The position numbers were made by a program, and so were the translations under genes. A DNA stretch of 64,000 nucleotides from an uncultured Coriobacteriaceae bacterium (GTDB taxonomy: Bacteria > Actinomycetota > Coriobacteriia > Coriobacteriales > Atopobiaceae): positions 1 through 64,000 of the forward strand of contig CADBYM010000007.1 in assembly GCA_902798915.1 (NCBI GenBank), read 5' to 3'. Each line of letters starts with the position of its first letter. Position 1 is the stretch's first letter. Under the pieces are notes generated by a model. The model saw only the letters and a list, made by a program, of their open reading frames with translations. It did not search any database and was not told the DNA's origin. Positions 1 through 9,423 of the stretch are shown here, one piece after another.

Positions 1-89
1 GCTATCGCTTGGTAGTTTGTGACTAATCTGGTGCTTAATTCGGGAGCACACCCCCATTTACGTGCGCAAATGCCGCGCAAGTAGAGTCT

Positions 90-119
90 ATTATAGCCAC
101 TGCGGAAAATCGTTATCAA
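90..119 (-). promoter_or_regulatory. Predicted sigma70-type promoter reading out of the left edge
   Basis: On the minus strand TTGATA (114-119) is followed after 18 bases by a perfect TATAAT (90-95). It would drive a gene that lies left of the window, divergent from dnaE. No coding sequence is seen between 1 and 324. The call rests on consensus match only. Confidence 0.5.
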
Positions 120-286
120 AAGTGAAAAAACACCAGTTGACGAAGAAATGAGTGAACGATTTTCTGCACTAAATCTTGCCACATCGCCTGCGATTCGGCG
201 AAAGTGCGATCGAGACTCCGCGATGGCACCAGCAGAAACGCTGCCGCGACGAGGCGGACGACATGTAATCTCCCATGCCGTCCGGG

Positions 287-295
287 TGGTATGAT
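287..295 (+). promoter_or_regulatory. Extended -10 promoter element of dnaE
   Basis: TGgTATGAT (287-295) is an extended -10 element about 30 bases before the dnaE start codon, with no clear -35. It would give a short leader containing the GGGGGAGG ribosome binding site at about 312-319. Confidence 0.4.
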
Positions 296-324
296 GATGC
301 GCGGGCAACACGAGGGGGAGGCGC

Positions 325-3300
325 ATGGCATTCGTACACCTGCATAACCACACGGACTTCTCGATTCTAGACGCGGCCACGCGCGTTGACGATTTGGTAA
401 AGCGTGCCGTAGACCTCGGCATGCCCGCCGTGGCGCTTACCGATCACGGCTACATGTTTGGCGTTCCGAACTTCGACCTCGCGTGTCGTGGCTTCAACAC
501 AGCACAAGCTGACTTCAAGCAGTGGTCACATGACGTCGAATGCTTTACCAAGGACTGGGACCTCGACGAGCCAGACCCAGACGATCCTGACGCCGCGCCT
601 CATGCTCGCGCGCACGCCCAGTGGGAGCGCGATGTGGCCCTATGGAACGCCAACGGTGCGGCAGCAAACAAGGACGCCGCCCTTGCTGCCGTCAAGGCAA
701 ACAAGCCTGCCCCTCTTATCAAGCCCATCTTCGGTTGTGAGGCATACTTCATCACCGACGACCAGATCGAGCGCGGCACGCAGCAGCACCGTTATCACCT
801 CATCCTGCTCGCGAAGGACGAGCGTGGCTACGTCAACCTCATGAAGATGATGTCGAAGGCCGCGAACGAGATGTACTACTACAAGCCGCGCACCACGCTC
901 GACATGTTGCGCGAGTATCACGAGGGCATCATTTGCCAGAGCGCGTGCGTGCAGGGCATCATCCCCCAGAACATCCTCGACAACAACTTTGCCGAGGCGG
1001 AGCGCTGGGCGCGTCTGTATCGGGACATCTTTGGCGAGGACTTCTACATAGAGATTCAGGACCATGGCCTCACCTTCCGCAACGGCTACGACGACCGCAA
1101 GCTCTCGGAGCAGCTCGTGCGGCTCGCGGACAAGCTGGGCATCAAGGTCGTCGCCACCAACGACATTCATTATCTGGTGCGTGAGGACGCCCCTGTGCAA
1201 GACACGCTCTCGTGCATCGGTACCAATGCGAAGGTGGACCAGGTCGATCGCAAGCGCATGGAGGGCTCGGAGTTCTACGTGAAGTCCGAAGAAGAGATGC
1301 GCGCCATCTTCTCGTGGTGCCCAGAGGCGTGTGACAACACCCTGGAGGTTGCGTCGAAGTGCAGCTACGAGCTCGACTGGTCCTCGATGTTCCTTCCGAA
1401 GTTTCCAGACCTCAAGCCGGGCGAGACGAGTGAGGAGCGCTTCCGCGCAGAGTGCGAGGCTGGCCTTGCCATCCGTTACGGTGAAGACTGGGACGGCAAG
1501 TCAATCAACGGCGTGGACATTCGTGAACGCTTCGAGTACGAGTACGATGTCATCTGCACGAAGGGCTTCGCCGACTACTTCCTCATCGTGCAGGAGTACG
1601 TGCGCTGGGCCAAGCAGAACGGCATCGGCGTCGGCCCGGGCCGTGGCTCGGCCGCAGGAGCCATCGTTGCGTACGCCATGGACATCACCACGTTCGACCC
1701 GCTCGAGAATGGCCTCATGTTCGAACGATTCCTCTCGGTGGAACGTTCCGAGATGCCCGATATCGACATGGACTTCGACGATGAGCGACGTCTGGAGGTC
1801 GTGCAGCACGTGCGCGACCTCTACGGCGCCGACCGCGTGTGCCATGTCATCACCTACTCGACCATCAAGGCGAAGCAGGCCATCAACGACGCTGCCCGCG
1901 TGCTCGATTTCCCCGTGTACAAGGCGCAACGCCTCTCCAAAATGGTCTCTTCGAGTCCCTCGGCAAAGCTCAAGTTCACGCTCAACAAGACCGAGGGCAA
2001 GGAGGACCTGTACAGCCAGGACTTCGTCGATGCTTATCGCAACGACCAGGAGGACCGGCGCATCATCGATGCGGCGCTTTCGGTCGAGGGCCTCACGCGC
2101 GGCGAGGGCGTCCACGCCTGCGCCGTCCTCATCGCGCCGACGCCCGTCAACGACCACGTGCCCACCAAGCTCGACACCAAGGGCGGCGTGGAGATCACCC
2201 AGTACGAGGGTCACTCGGTGGCAGACATGGGCCTGCTCAAGATGGACTTCCTCGGCCTTCGCACGCTCACCGTCATCACCAAGGCGCTGCGCAACATCCA
2301 GGCGAACAACGCGACCCCCGAGGCGGCGGCGTCGGCTCCCGAGCTGGTGCGTTCCACCCTCAAGCCGGACGGCGTCGGGGTAGACATCGATGTGGACAAG
2401 ATTCCCTTCGACGACCCCAAGCTCTTCGAGCTCATGGCGCGCGGCCATACGGCTGGCGTCTTCCAGATCGAGTCCGGTGGAATGACGGCAACTATCAAGG
2501 GCATGCGTCCGCGCGAGTTCAAGCACGTGGTGGCTCTCATCGCTTTGTATCGTCCCGGTCCCTTGGGCGCCGGCATGGTCAGCGACTACATCGATCGCAT
2601 GAACGGCCGCAAGGAGGTCGCGTTCTACGACAACCGCCTCTCCGACATCCTGGAAGAGACCTATGGCACCATGGTCTACCAGGAGCAGGTCATGCAGATC
2701 TCCATGAAGATGTGCGGCTTCTCTGCCGGCGAGTCGGACTCGCGCATTCGCAAGCCCGTGGCAAAGAAGAAGATCAAACTGCTTACCAGCACGGTGTTCC
2801 ATTGGGAGGACGGCTCGGACGAGACCACCTACGACCATTGGATGAACGGTGCCGTCAAGAACGGCTACACGCGCGAGATCGCCCAGCGCATCTGGGATGA
2901 CGTTCTCGAGTTCGCCTCGTACGCCTTCAACAAGTCCCACTCGGCAGGCTATGCGATCTTGGTCATGCAGACGGCTTGGCTCAAGGCCTACTACCCGCGC
3001 GAGTACATGGCCTCGGTCCTGACGAGCTACATGGGCAAGACGGACAAGATCGTCCACTACCTCAGCGCTTGTCGCCACGAGGGCATCGACATCCTTCCGC
3101 CCGACATCAACGAGTCCGGCAAGGACTTCACGGCTGTTGCCGAGGGCATTCGCTTTGGCTTCGCTGGCATCCGTGGAGTGGGCGAGGGCGTGGGCGAGGC
3201 GATTCTGGCTGAGCGCAAGAAGGGCGGACCCTTCAAGAACCTTCATGACTTCGTGGAACGCGTGGACTCGAGCGCGGCGAACCGTCGCGTGGTGGAGGCG

Positions 3301-4236
3301 CTCATCAAGAGCGGAGCCTTCGACTCGACGGGATACACGCGCCGCCAGCTCATGTTCTTCGTCGACAAGCTCAACCCGCAGAACATTCTTGACGCGGCTG
3401 CGAAGCGTCAGCGTGACCGTGCCTCAGGTCAGGTGTCGCTCTTTGACATGTTCGGATCCGTCGAGGGCTCCGGCTTCGACCAGGACGTACCCGCTCCCGA
3501 TGGCATAGAGTGGGACCGATCCATCAAGCTCGCGATGGAAAAGGAGGTCTTGGGCCGTTACGTCTCTGACCACCCGCTTGGCCCCTTCGAGTATGCGTTG
3601 GCGCAGGCACGTGACTACCAGATCTCGGACCTCGAGGCAACGGACGAGATTGTGGACGCACGGACGGGGCAGACGACCTCCGTGCCGCGCGTCGAGGAGG
3701 GCAAGTCCATACGGCTGGCGGGCATGGTTTCTGGCGTGGCAAAGAAGAACACCAAGACCGGCAAGGCGATGGCCATCGTCACCTTGGAGGACATGGAAGG
3801 CGAGATCAGCTGTGTGGTCTTCCCCAACCTGTATGAGCAGTGTGCGGCGACGCTGGCCGGTGAGGTGAACGACCAGACGGGCGAGTCCGAGGGCGACATC
3901 TTCGTCAAGGTGACGGGTAAATTGGAGCGCAGCGACCGCGGCAACCAGATCATCTGCTCGACCGTCGAGGCCCTCGAGCTCTCTGACGCGACGAACAAGC
4001 CCAAGGTCATGGAGGTCATCATGCCGTCGCGACGGCTCAGCAGGGGCTGCATGGAGAAGCTCGGCCTGGTCTTCTCGCGCTACGGCGGCATGGACACGGT
4101 CGAGCTCTGCGTGCGATGCGAGACGGGCGACACCATGCGACTCGCGCTGCCGACAAAGATTGACGCGCGCAACATGCTCATGCTCGCCGAGGTCCACGAC
4201 GTCGTCGGTCGCGAAGGTGACGTGGTCTTCGTGTGA
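325..4236 (+). CDS. dnaE: DNA polymerase III subunit alpha
   Basis: Replicative polymerase of the C-family, elongating DNA in the Pol III holoenzyme. The 1,303-residue product opens with the PHP-domain motif HLHNHTDFS (residues 5-13) and carries the palm motif PDIDMDFDDE near residue 478, which supplies the catalytic aspartates. The helix-hairpin-helix and OB-fold parts follow in the C-terminal third. Length is slightly above the usual 1,100-1,200 residues. The excess sits partly in a charged stretch at about residues 52-135, inside the PHP domain between MFGVPNFD and KPIFGCEAYF, where most DnaE proteins have only a short linker. The ATG at 325 is preceded by a strong GGGGGAGG. A GC-rich hairpin directly follows the stop. 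Confidence 0.97.
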   Translation: MAFVHLHNHTDFSILDAATRVDDLVKRAVDLGMPAVALTDHGYMFGVPNFDLACRGFNTAQADFKQWSHDVECFTKDWDLDEPDPDDPDAAPHARAHAQWERDVALWNANGAAANKDAALAAVKANKPAPLIKPIFGCEAYFITDDQIERGTQQHRYHLILLAKDERGYVNLMKMMSKAANEMYYYKPRTTLDMLREYHEGIICQSACVQGIIPQNILDNNFAEAERWARLYRDIFGEDFYIEIQDHGLTFRNGYDDRKLSEQLVRLADKLGIKVVATNDIHYLVREDAPVQDTLSCIGTNAKVDQVDRKRMEGSEFYVKSEEEMRAIFSWCPEACDNTLEVASKCSYELDWSSMFLPKFPDLKPGETSEERFRAECEAGLAIRYGEDWDGKSINGVDIRERFEYEYDVICTKGFADYFLIVQEYVRWAKQNGIGVGPGRGSAAGAIVAYAMDITTFDPLENGLMFERFLSVERSEMPDIDMDFDDERRLEVVQHVRDLYGADRVCHVITYSTIKAKQAINDAARVLDFPVYKAQRLSKMVSSSPSAKLKFTLNKTEGKEDLYSQDFVDAYRNDQEDRRIIDAALSVEGLTRGEGVHACAVLIAPTPVNDHVPTKLDTKGGVEITQYEGHSVADMGLLKMDFLGLRTLTVITKALRNIQANNATPEAAASAPELVRSTLKPDGVGVDIDVDKIPFDDPKLFELMARGHTAGVFQIESGGMTATIKGMRPREFKHVVALIALYRPGPLGAGMVSDYIDRMNGRKEVAFYDNRLSDILEETYGTMVYQEQVMQISMKMCGFSAGESDSRIRKPVAKKKIKLLTSTVFHWEDGSDETTYDHWMNGAVKNGYTREIAQRIWDDVLEFASYAFNKSHSAGYAILVMQTAWLKAYYPREYMASVLTSYMGKTDKIVHYLSACRHEGIDILPPDINESGKDFTAVAEGIRFGFAGIRGVGEGVGEAILAERKKGGPFKNLHDFVERVDSSAANRRVVEALIKSGAFDSTGYTRRQLMFFVDKLNPQNILDAAAKRQRDRASGQVSLFDMFGSVEGSGFDQDVPAPDGIEWDRSIKLAMEKEVLGRYVSDHPLGPFEYALAQARDYQISDLEATDEIVDARTGQTTSVPRVEEGKSIRLAGMVSGVAKKNTKTGKAMAIVTLEDMEGEISCVVFPNLYEQCAATLAGEVNDQTGESEGDIFVKVTGKLERSDRGNQIICSTVEALELSDATNKPKVMEVIMPSRRLSRGCMEKLGLVFSRYGGMDTVELCVRCETGDTMRLALPTKIDARNMLMLAEVHDVVGREGDVVFV

Positions 4237-4240
4237 CCTG

Positions 4241-4270
4241 CGAGGGGCAGTCTTCGGCCAACTGCCCTCG
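4241..4270 (+). terminator. Hairpin after dnaE
   Basis: CGAGGGGCAGT (4241-4251) pairs with ACTGCCCTCG (4261-4270), with one bulged base and a 9-base loop, starting 4 bases after the dnaE stop. There is no T-run, so it is a terminator-like hairpin rather than a textbook intrinsic terminator. Confidence 0.5.
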
Positions 4271-4331
4271 TAGGACCCTCGCGAGTACCTCATGGGTCTC
4301 GTGGGTCGCGCCCGGGATGCTCAACGCTCCG

Positions 4332-4340
4332 TGCTATACT
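4332..4340 (+). promoter_or_regulatory. Extended -10 promoter of the superoxide reductase gene
   Basis: TGcTATACT (4332-4340) is a near-perfect extended -10 element 33 bases before the start codon. No convincing -35 is seen, which is common for extended -10 promoters. Confidence 0.5.
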
Positions 4341-4373
4341 GGACTGACTGTTCCCACTGGAGAGGAGAGGCCC

Positions 4374-4754
4374 ATGGCAGAGGTTACGTTCTATCGTTGC
4401 GAGAAGTGTGGAAACCTGGTCGCCGTTGTGGAGAAGGGCACCTGCGTTCCCCAGTGCTGCGGCGAGCCCATGAAGGAGCTCGTAGCTGGCTCGGTCGACG
4501 CGGCGGTCGAGAAGCACGTTCCTGCCGTCAAGCACGAGGATGGCAAGATCGTGGTGCAGGTCGGCGAGGTCGCGCACCCCATGCTCGACGTCCACTACAT
4601 CAGTTGGATTGCCCTTGCAACCGAAGACCGCCTGTGCATCCGCCATCTGAAGCCCGGTGACGAGCCGACCGTCACGTTTGGCTGCGGCAGCGTCGAGGGC
4701 GCGACCATCTATGCGTATTGCAACCTGCACGGATTGTGGAAGGCGCAGGTGTAG
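4374..4754 (+). CDS. dfx: Desulfoferrodoxin (two-iron superoxide reductase)
   Basis: A 126-residue enzyme that reduces superoxide to hydrogen peroxide in the cytoplasm of anaerobes. The N-terminus has the rubredoxin-like centre I ligands (CEKC at residues 9-12, then a CC pair near 28-29). The C-terminal part has the centre II ligands of the active ferrous site: EKHVPAVK, HPMLDVHYISW and CNLHG, giving four histidines and one cysteine. Both centres are intact. A longer open frame reaches upstream to 4233, but the ATG at 4374 follows a GGAGAGGAGAGG ribosome binding site and matches the family start (MAEVTFYRCEKCGN). It has its own promoter and is monocistronic or co-read into the next gene 41 bases on. 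Confidence 0.95.
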   Translation: MAEVTFYRCEKCGNLVAVVEKGTCVPQCCGEPMKELVAGSVDAAVEKHVPAVKHEDGKIVVQVGEVAHPMLDVHYISWIALATEDRLCIRHLKPGDEPTVTFGCGSVEGATIYAYCNLHGLWKAQV

Positions 4755-4795
4755 GTATTCGACATTAGTCCCTGGGTGGTGCAGGGGGGTTCTTC

Positions 4796-6598
4796 ATGAG
4801 AATAGCGGTGGCACAGATCAACACGCGTGCCGGAGACTTTGGCGCCACGTCGCAACGCATGATTGAGCTCGCCCGTCGCGCGGCATCGGAAGGTGCGGAT
4901 TTGCTAGCCTTTCCGATGGCTGCGTTCGCGGGGCCTTGCCTGCCCGATTACGGAAGTCTCGCAGGCTATGCGATGGACATGGGTGCGGCGCTGGAGGAGA
5001 TTGCCGGCGCCGCTGCCTGTCCATGTGTGATTCCCGTCGCGATGAGTGGGGAGGATGGCCCCGCTTGCGAGACCATGCTCATCCGTGATGGCAACGTCGT
5101 CCCGGTCGGGCTGATGTCGTGGTTCTTGGATGGCATCCCAACCGAGCCGAGCGACTCTTCCGCACGAGGTACCTTCGAGTTCGCGGGCGTGAAGTTTGGG
5201 GTCGCATACAACTACGACGACATTCGTGCATTTGTCGACGCCGAGGCCGAAATAGATGCGCTGCTGTACTTTCCAGAGCGTGGCTTTGCCTTGGATGACC
5301 CCTCGAGTGCTTTGGGCGCCTCGCTCATGGAGGGGAGGTTCCGCGATGACGCATGGTCTTTGGACGCCTGGATTGTGGGCGTCGGGTCGCTCGGCGGCTA
5401 CGACCTCCAGGTTTACTCGGGGTCGAGCTTCGTCCTAACGCCGAAGGCAGAGCTCGTGGGCTGTGCGCCAGCCTTTGAGGAAGCTCTGCTCGTAGTGGAC
5501 ATGTCGCTCGATGACGTGGGCGCGCCGGTGGAGGTGCTCGAACCCGAGCTCTATGACCGCTCGCTGCATCTATGGGAGGCGCTTTCGCTTGGTCTGCGCG
5601 ACCAGCTGACGAAAGAGGGCGACTCAGACGTTGCGCTCGTTCTTGACGGTCGGCTCGACTCGTCCGTCCTCGTGACGCTGGCGTCTGACGCATTGGGCCC
5701 GCTGCACGTGCACGCGCTCATCGACGCTACGCAAGATGCGCGGCATCAGCAGCTTGCCGCACAGCTTGCCCGGACGCTGGGCATCGACGTACGCCCGCCC
5801 GCGCTGCCACTCCCAGACTCCGACGACGTGCAGTTGACGCGCGACATGGTGCAGGTTCAGCTGGCGGCGCTGGCCCGCGGGGTGGGGGCAGTGCCGCTCG
5901 CATCCTTCGACAAGACTTTCGTCGCCTTGGAGGCACGCATCGCGCGTGGTGGTGCCGCGAGCCTCGCTCCGCTGGGCGACGTCTATCGTACGGACGTAAT
6001 CGAGCTCGCCCACCTGCGCAATACTATATCGCCCGTCATCGATGCCGCCTCCATCGCGTCGTACGACGTACCGGAGATTGCCGGCCTCACCGCCGCCGAG
6101 TCTTCTCCCGAGACGCGCTTGCAGCGGGTAGACGTGACGCTCGCGACCTACCTCGAATGGGAGCGCTCCCTCTCGGACGCTGTGTCGCGTCAAGGATGTG
6201 AGGACGTGTGCGTGGGGATTCTCGATCGGCTGTGTGCGTGCGAGCTTGCGCGTATGGTACTGCCTCCCTGTTTCGCTGTCTCGTCTCGCACCGTACGCGA
6301 GATGCGCGTGCCGCTTGGCTTGGCGTGGCACGATGTGGTAAGGCCAGACGACGATCGCTCGTTGCACAGGGATCTGCTTGCCGAACTCCCTTCCGCGCTC
6401 GAGGCGAGGGGGAGGGTCCGCAAGGCCGAGATGAGTGTCCAAGCATCTGCAATCCAGCCAGAATCGATTGAAGGCCAGGTGAATGAGCTGCTTGGCCTTC
6501 TGCGCGACCTGCTGCAAGACGGCGGCCTCGCTTCCGGCGACGTGGGTGATTTCCCCTTCGGTCCGCTCACGTGGGGAAGTCCCTTCTCAGAGAACTGA
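4796..6598 (+). CDS. NAD-synthetase-like two-domain protein, catalytic residues lost
   Basis: The 600-residue architecture matches glutamine-dependent NAD synthetase: a nitrilase-fold amidase (about 1-260) then an ATP-pyrophosphatase-like synthetase domain (about 265-600). The key residues are missing. The nitrilase Glu of the FPE motif is Met41 (ADLLAFPMAAF). The nucleophile Cys position is Asn139 (GVAYNYDD), and no Lys is seen in the usual catalytic-lysine context. The synthetase P-loop, SGGxDS in active enzymes, reads DGRLDSS at 284-290. The frame is otherwise intact, without stops and with native-looking codon use, so it is being maintained. The likely reading is a pseudoenzyme with a binding or regulatory role; true NAD synthesis from this protein seems unlikely. 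The ATG at 4796 follows a GGGGGG-rich site. Confidence 0.75.
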   Translation: MRIAVAQINTRAGDFGATSQRMIELARRAASEGADLLAFPMAAFAGPCLPDYGSLAGYAMDMGAALEEIAGAAACPCVIPVAMSGEDGPACETMLIRDGNVVPVGLMSWFLDGIPTEPSDSSARGTFEFAGVKFGVAYNYDDIRAFVDAEAEIDALLYFPERGFALDDPSSALGASLMEGRFRDDAWSLDAWIVGVGSLGGYDLQVYSGSSFVLTPKAELVGCAPAFEEALLVVDMSLDDVGAPVEVLEPELYDRSLHLWEALSLGLRDQLTKEGDSDVALVLDGRLDSSVLVTLASDALGPLHVHALIDATQDARHQQLAAQLARTLGIDVRPPALPLPDSDDVQLTRDMVQVQLAALARGVGAVPLASFDKTFVALEARIARGGAASLAPLGDVYRTDVIELAHLRNTISPVIDAASIASYDVPEIAGLTAAESSPETRLQRVDVTLATYLEWERSLSDAVSRQGCEDVCVGILDRLCACELARMVLPPCFAVSSRTVREMRVPLGLAWHDVVRPDDDRSLHRDLLAELPSALEARGRVRKAEMSVQASAIQPESIEGQVNELLGLLRDLLQDGGLASGDVGDFPFGPLTWGSPFSEN

Positions 6599-6743
6599 CC
6601 GCAATTGACCTTCGGGAGACGGACGATTGTGTCATTGTGACCAAAGGCACTGCGCTCCATTAGTAGGGCACTCAGCGTGAAACTTGTGCCCGTTGTGTGG
6701 TATTGTTTTGCTCCATTCACTAATTCGTTTGATGGGGGTCCGC

Positions 6744-8693
6744 ATGGATGCAGGTGGACAAAACATGATACCTCCTGAGGGTTATACCGAAGACGAGATG
6801 GGCCTCTTCGTGGACCCTGAAGCGGATTCCCGCCGTCCCTACGAACCTCCCACACCTCCCCTTGAGCCGGAGCCCGAGCCGTCGCTTGAGGAGGAACTGC
6901 AGCTAGAGCGCAAGTTCAGGCGCAAGTCACTTGTGCTCCGCATCGTGGTTGTCGTGCTGATAGCGATCATCGTGGCCGTTGGCATCGTCGGTATCACAAC
7001 ATATTCGTCAATTCAGCGCATCAAAGCGGCGACCGATGACGCCGAGTCACAGGCATCCACGCTCAAGGACGCTTTCTTGGAAGGGGACCAGGACTCGTTG
7101 CGAGCCTCCGCAGATGCCATTCGTGCTGACGTGGCGATTATCACTGACGAGGTCAATTCCGAGCTGTGGTCGCGCATCGGAAGCCTGCCCATGGTAAGCA
7201 CGGATGTCTCGAACGTAAAGACGCTCGTTAGATGCGTGGGCGACCTCACAGATAACGCGCTGATGCCGCTGGTGGATGGTTTGGCAGGGGTGCGGTTCGC
7301 CGACCTCATGCAGGAAGGCCGCATCAACACCGACCTCGTGCGGCGCATGCGCGACTCCGTCGTGGCGGCATCGCCTGTCATCGTGCAGAACGCGGGCGTC
7401 ATGTCGGCGCTTCCCCCTGGTTCGATTAGCCGCGTAGAGGAGATCGTGTCCAAGTTCCGCGACCCGCTCAACGAGGCGAGCGCGTATCTCGGCGATGCCA
7501 ATGGCCTCTTTACGCTGATTCTGGGGATGCTGGGAGATGGTGGCCAAACGCGCCATTACGTCCTGCTTGCCCAGACCAACAGCGAGATTCGTTCGAGTGG
7601 CGGATTCCCTGGCTCCATAGGCGTCCTGCGCATCACCGATGGCAGCATCGATTTGGAGAACTTCACGTCCATCTACAGCCTCAAGGCGGCGGCGCAGGAC
7701 AGGGGTATTCGTGCGAACGTTACAGACGAGGAGTATGCAGCGTTCCTCGATGGCTTTGCGGTCGATGCGGCGAGCCCAACCCTCACGCCCAACTTCCCGC
7801 GGGCGGGTGAGGTTCTGCGTGACTTCTGGGCGGGTGCTTACGACGCTCACGTCGACGGCGTCTTTGGGCTCGATCCAATCTTCCTGCAGCGCATGCTTGC
7901 CCTTACGGGCGGGGTTGTCGCCGGGGACGGCACCGAGATCAACGGAGAGAATGCCGCCTTCGAACTGTTGAGTAACGTGTACTGGCGTTACGGGTACGAC
8001 TATGGCGATGCGGGCAACGAGGAGGAAGATGCGTTCTTCTCTGATGTGGCGAACTGCGCGGCCGAGAAGATCATCACGAGCCTGGGTTCGGTGGACTTCG
8101 AGGCGTTTCTCGACGTGATCACCCGTTCGGGCTCCGACCGTCACCTGCAGATGTGGATGGCCAACCCCGATGAGGAGAACTTCATGAAGCGCCTCGGCAT
8201 CTCTGGTGCGCTGCAGGAGGACATCGCCCATCCCGAAATCGGCATCTTTGCCAACGACAATACCTGGTCAAAGATTTCGTGGTACCTCAACGTCTGGGCG
8301 GACATGGACGGGGGCACGAAGAACGAGGACGGAACCACGACCTACCGCGTGACGGCCCACTATTTCAACAACATCACTGATGACGTTATTTGGTCGGCGC
8401 CGATATACGTCTATGGAAACAACCCGCAAAAGCAGGAACGTGGCGACATGATTGATACCATATACATCATGGCGCCGCTGGGCGGTACCATCTCCGACTT
8501 CGAGGTGCACGCGAGTCGTTACCCCGAGGGTGCCGAGCCAACCGAATTCGTCCCGTGCTACGGGCGCGAGATGTGGCGCTCACAGTTCATCATTGGTTCT
8601 CAGGAGGACGTCACGGTCACCTTTGCCATCACGCTTCCGCCAGAGGTCACGGAGGTTCCGGCGATTCGAACGTCGCCCCCGTGTCACGACTAA
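6744..8693 (+). CDS. DUF4012-family membrane protein
   Basis: A 649-residue predicted membrane-anchored protein of unknown function. A Pro/Glu-rich cytoplasmic N-terminus (about 1-65) leads into one strong membrane segment (about 70-92). A large extracytoplasmic region follows, containing the family hallmark HYVLLAQTNSEIRSSGGFPGS. Proteins of this family are common in actinobacteria and often lie near cell-envelope or polysaccharide genes. The frame opens at 6684, but the ATG at 6744 has GGGGG at a fitting distance and avoids an odd Cys-rich N-terminus. The C-terminus ends abruptly in a short Pro/Cys tail. Function is not known. Confidence 0.75.
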   Translation: MDAGGQNMIPPEGYTEDEMGLFVDPEADSRRPYEPPTPPLEPEPEPSLEEELQLERKFRRKSLVLRIVVVVLIAIIVAVGIVGITTYSSIQRIKAATDDAESQASTLKDAFLEGDQDSLRASADAIRADVAIITDEVNSELWSRIGSLPMVSTDVSNVKTLVRCVGDLTDNALMPLVDGLAGVRFADLMQEGRINTDLVRRMRDSVVAASPVIVQNAGVMSALPPGSISRVEEIVSKFRDPLNEASAYLGDANGLFTLILGMLGDGGQTRHYVLLAQTNSEIRSSGGFPGSIGVLRITDGSIDLENFTSIYSLKAAAQDRGIRANVTDEEYAAFLDGFAVDAASPTLTPNFPRAGEVLRDFWAGAYDAHVDGVFGLDPIFLQRMLALTGGVVAGDGTEINGENAAFELLSNVYWRYGYDYGDAGNEEEDAFFSDVANCAAEKIITSLGSVDFEAFLDVITRSGSDRHLQMWMANPDEENFMKRLGISGALQEDIAHPEIGIFANDNTWSKISWYLNVWADMDGGTKNEDGTTTYRVTAHYFNNITDDVIWSAPIYVYGNNPQKQERGDMIDTIYIMAPLGGTISDFEVHASRYPEGAEPTEFVPCYGREMWRSQFIIGSQEDVTVTFAITLPPEVTEVPAIRTSPPCHD

Positions 8694-8706
8694 CGTGCTT
8701 TGAGTT

Positions 8707-8736
8707 TTGGGCATCTGCCTCTGTTTGTGCTACTAT
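8707..8736 (+). promoter_or_regulatory. Promoter of the ruvCAB operon
   Basis: TTGGGC (8707-8712), an 18-base spacer, then TACTAT (8731-8736) preceded by TGc (8728-8730), so an extended -10. It lies 37 bases before the ruvC start. Confidence 0.5.
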
Positions 8737-8772
8737 GGAACGTACGTTCTATTGGGATGTGAGGGAGGCGGT

Positions 8773-9423
8773 ATGGTCATAATCGGGGTGGATCCCGGCC
8801 TCGCGCACACCGGCTGGGGCATCGTGGAGACGCGTGGATCCATGTGCCGCGCGCGGGCCTATGGCTGCGTCACTACCAAGTCCACCCAACCGCTCGCGGA
8901 GCGCCTGGGCGCCATCTACACGGAGCTCACCGAAGCCATTGAGCGGTTCGGTCCCACGCAGCTTGCCATAGAGAAGGTCTTCTTTGGCGAGAACGTCCGA
9001 TCAGCCATAGCCACTGCCCAGGCGCGAGGTGTCGCCATCGTCGCGTGTGCCCAGGCCGGACTCCAGGTGGGCGAGTATACCCCCATGCAGATAAAGCAGG
9101 CGGTGGTGGGGACCGGATCTGCGGACAAACGCCAAGTCATCTACATGGTGCGCACTGTCCTCGCACTCGATCACGACCCGCGACCCGACCACTGTGCCGA
9201 TGCCCTCGCTTGTGCCATCTGCCACGCGAACCTCGCGCGAACCCAGGCGCTCACGCGCGATCACGCTGCTGCGCAGATGCTCGAGCAGGAGCTGGCGCAG
9301 GACGCCGCCGACCGTGAGGCCGCGCGCGAGGTGACGGCCGCTGCGACGGCGGCGCATCGTGGTCCTTCGCACCGCAGGAATCCGACGGGGCACATGCGCC
9401 AGAGTAGGAGGTCAACCGCATGA
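8773..9423 (+). CDS. ruvC: Holliday junction resolvase RuvC
   Basis: Endonuclease that cuts Holliday junctions with RuvAB. The four acidic catalytic residues are in place: Asp7 in GVDPG, Glu in LAIEKVFFGEN, and the pair in PDHCADALACAICH. The frame opens upstream at 8707, but the ATG at 8773 follows GAGGGAGGCGGT and gives the standard start MVIIGVDPG. At 216 residues it is longer than the usual ~170, through an Ala/Glu/Arg-rich C-terminal extension of about 50 residues. Its stop overlaps the ruvA start (ATGA), so the two genes are translationally coupled. Confidence 0.95.
   Translation: MVIIGVDPGLAHTGWGIVETRGSMCRARAYGCVTTKSTQPLAERLGAIYTELTEAIERFGPTQLAIEKVFFGENVRSAIATAQARGVAIVACAQAGLQVGEYTPMQIKQAVVGTGSADKRQVIYMVRTVLALDHDPRPDHCADALACAICHANLARTQALTRDHAAAQMLEQELAQDAADREAAREVTAAATAAHRGPSHRRNPTGHMRQSRRSTA

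Noticed and set aside
1501..3246. 581-codon minus-strand frame opposite dnaE
   Set aside because: Antisense shadow of a well-supported polymerase gene; no ribosome binding site or family motif.
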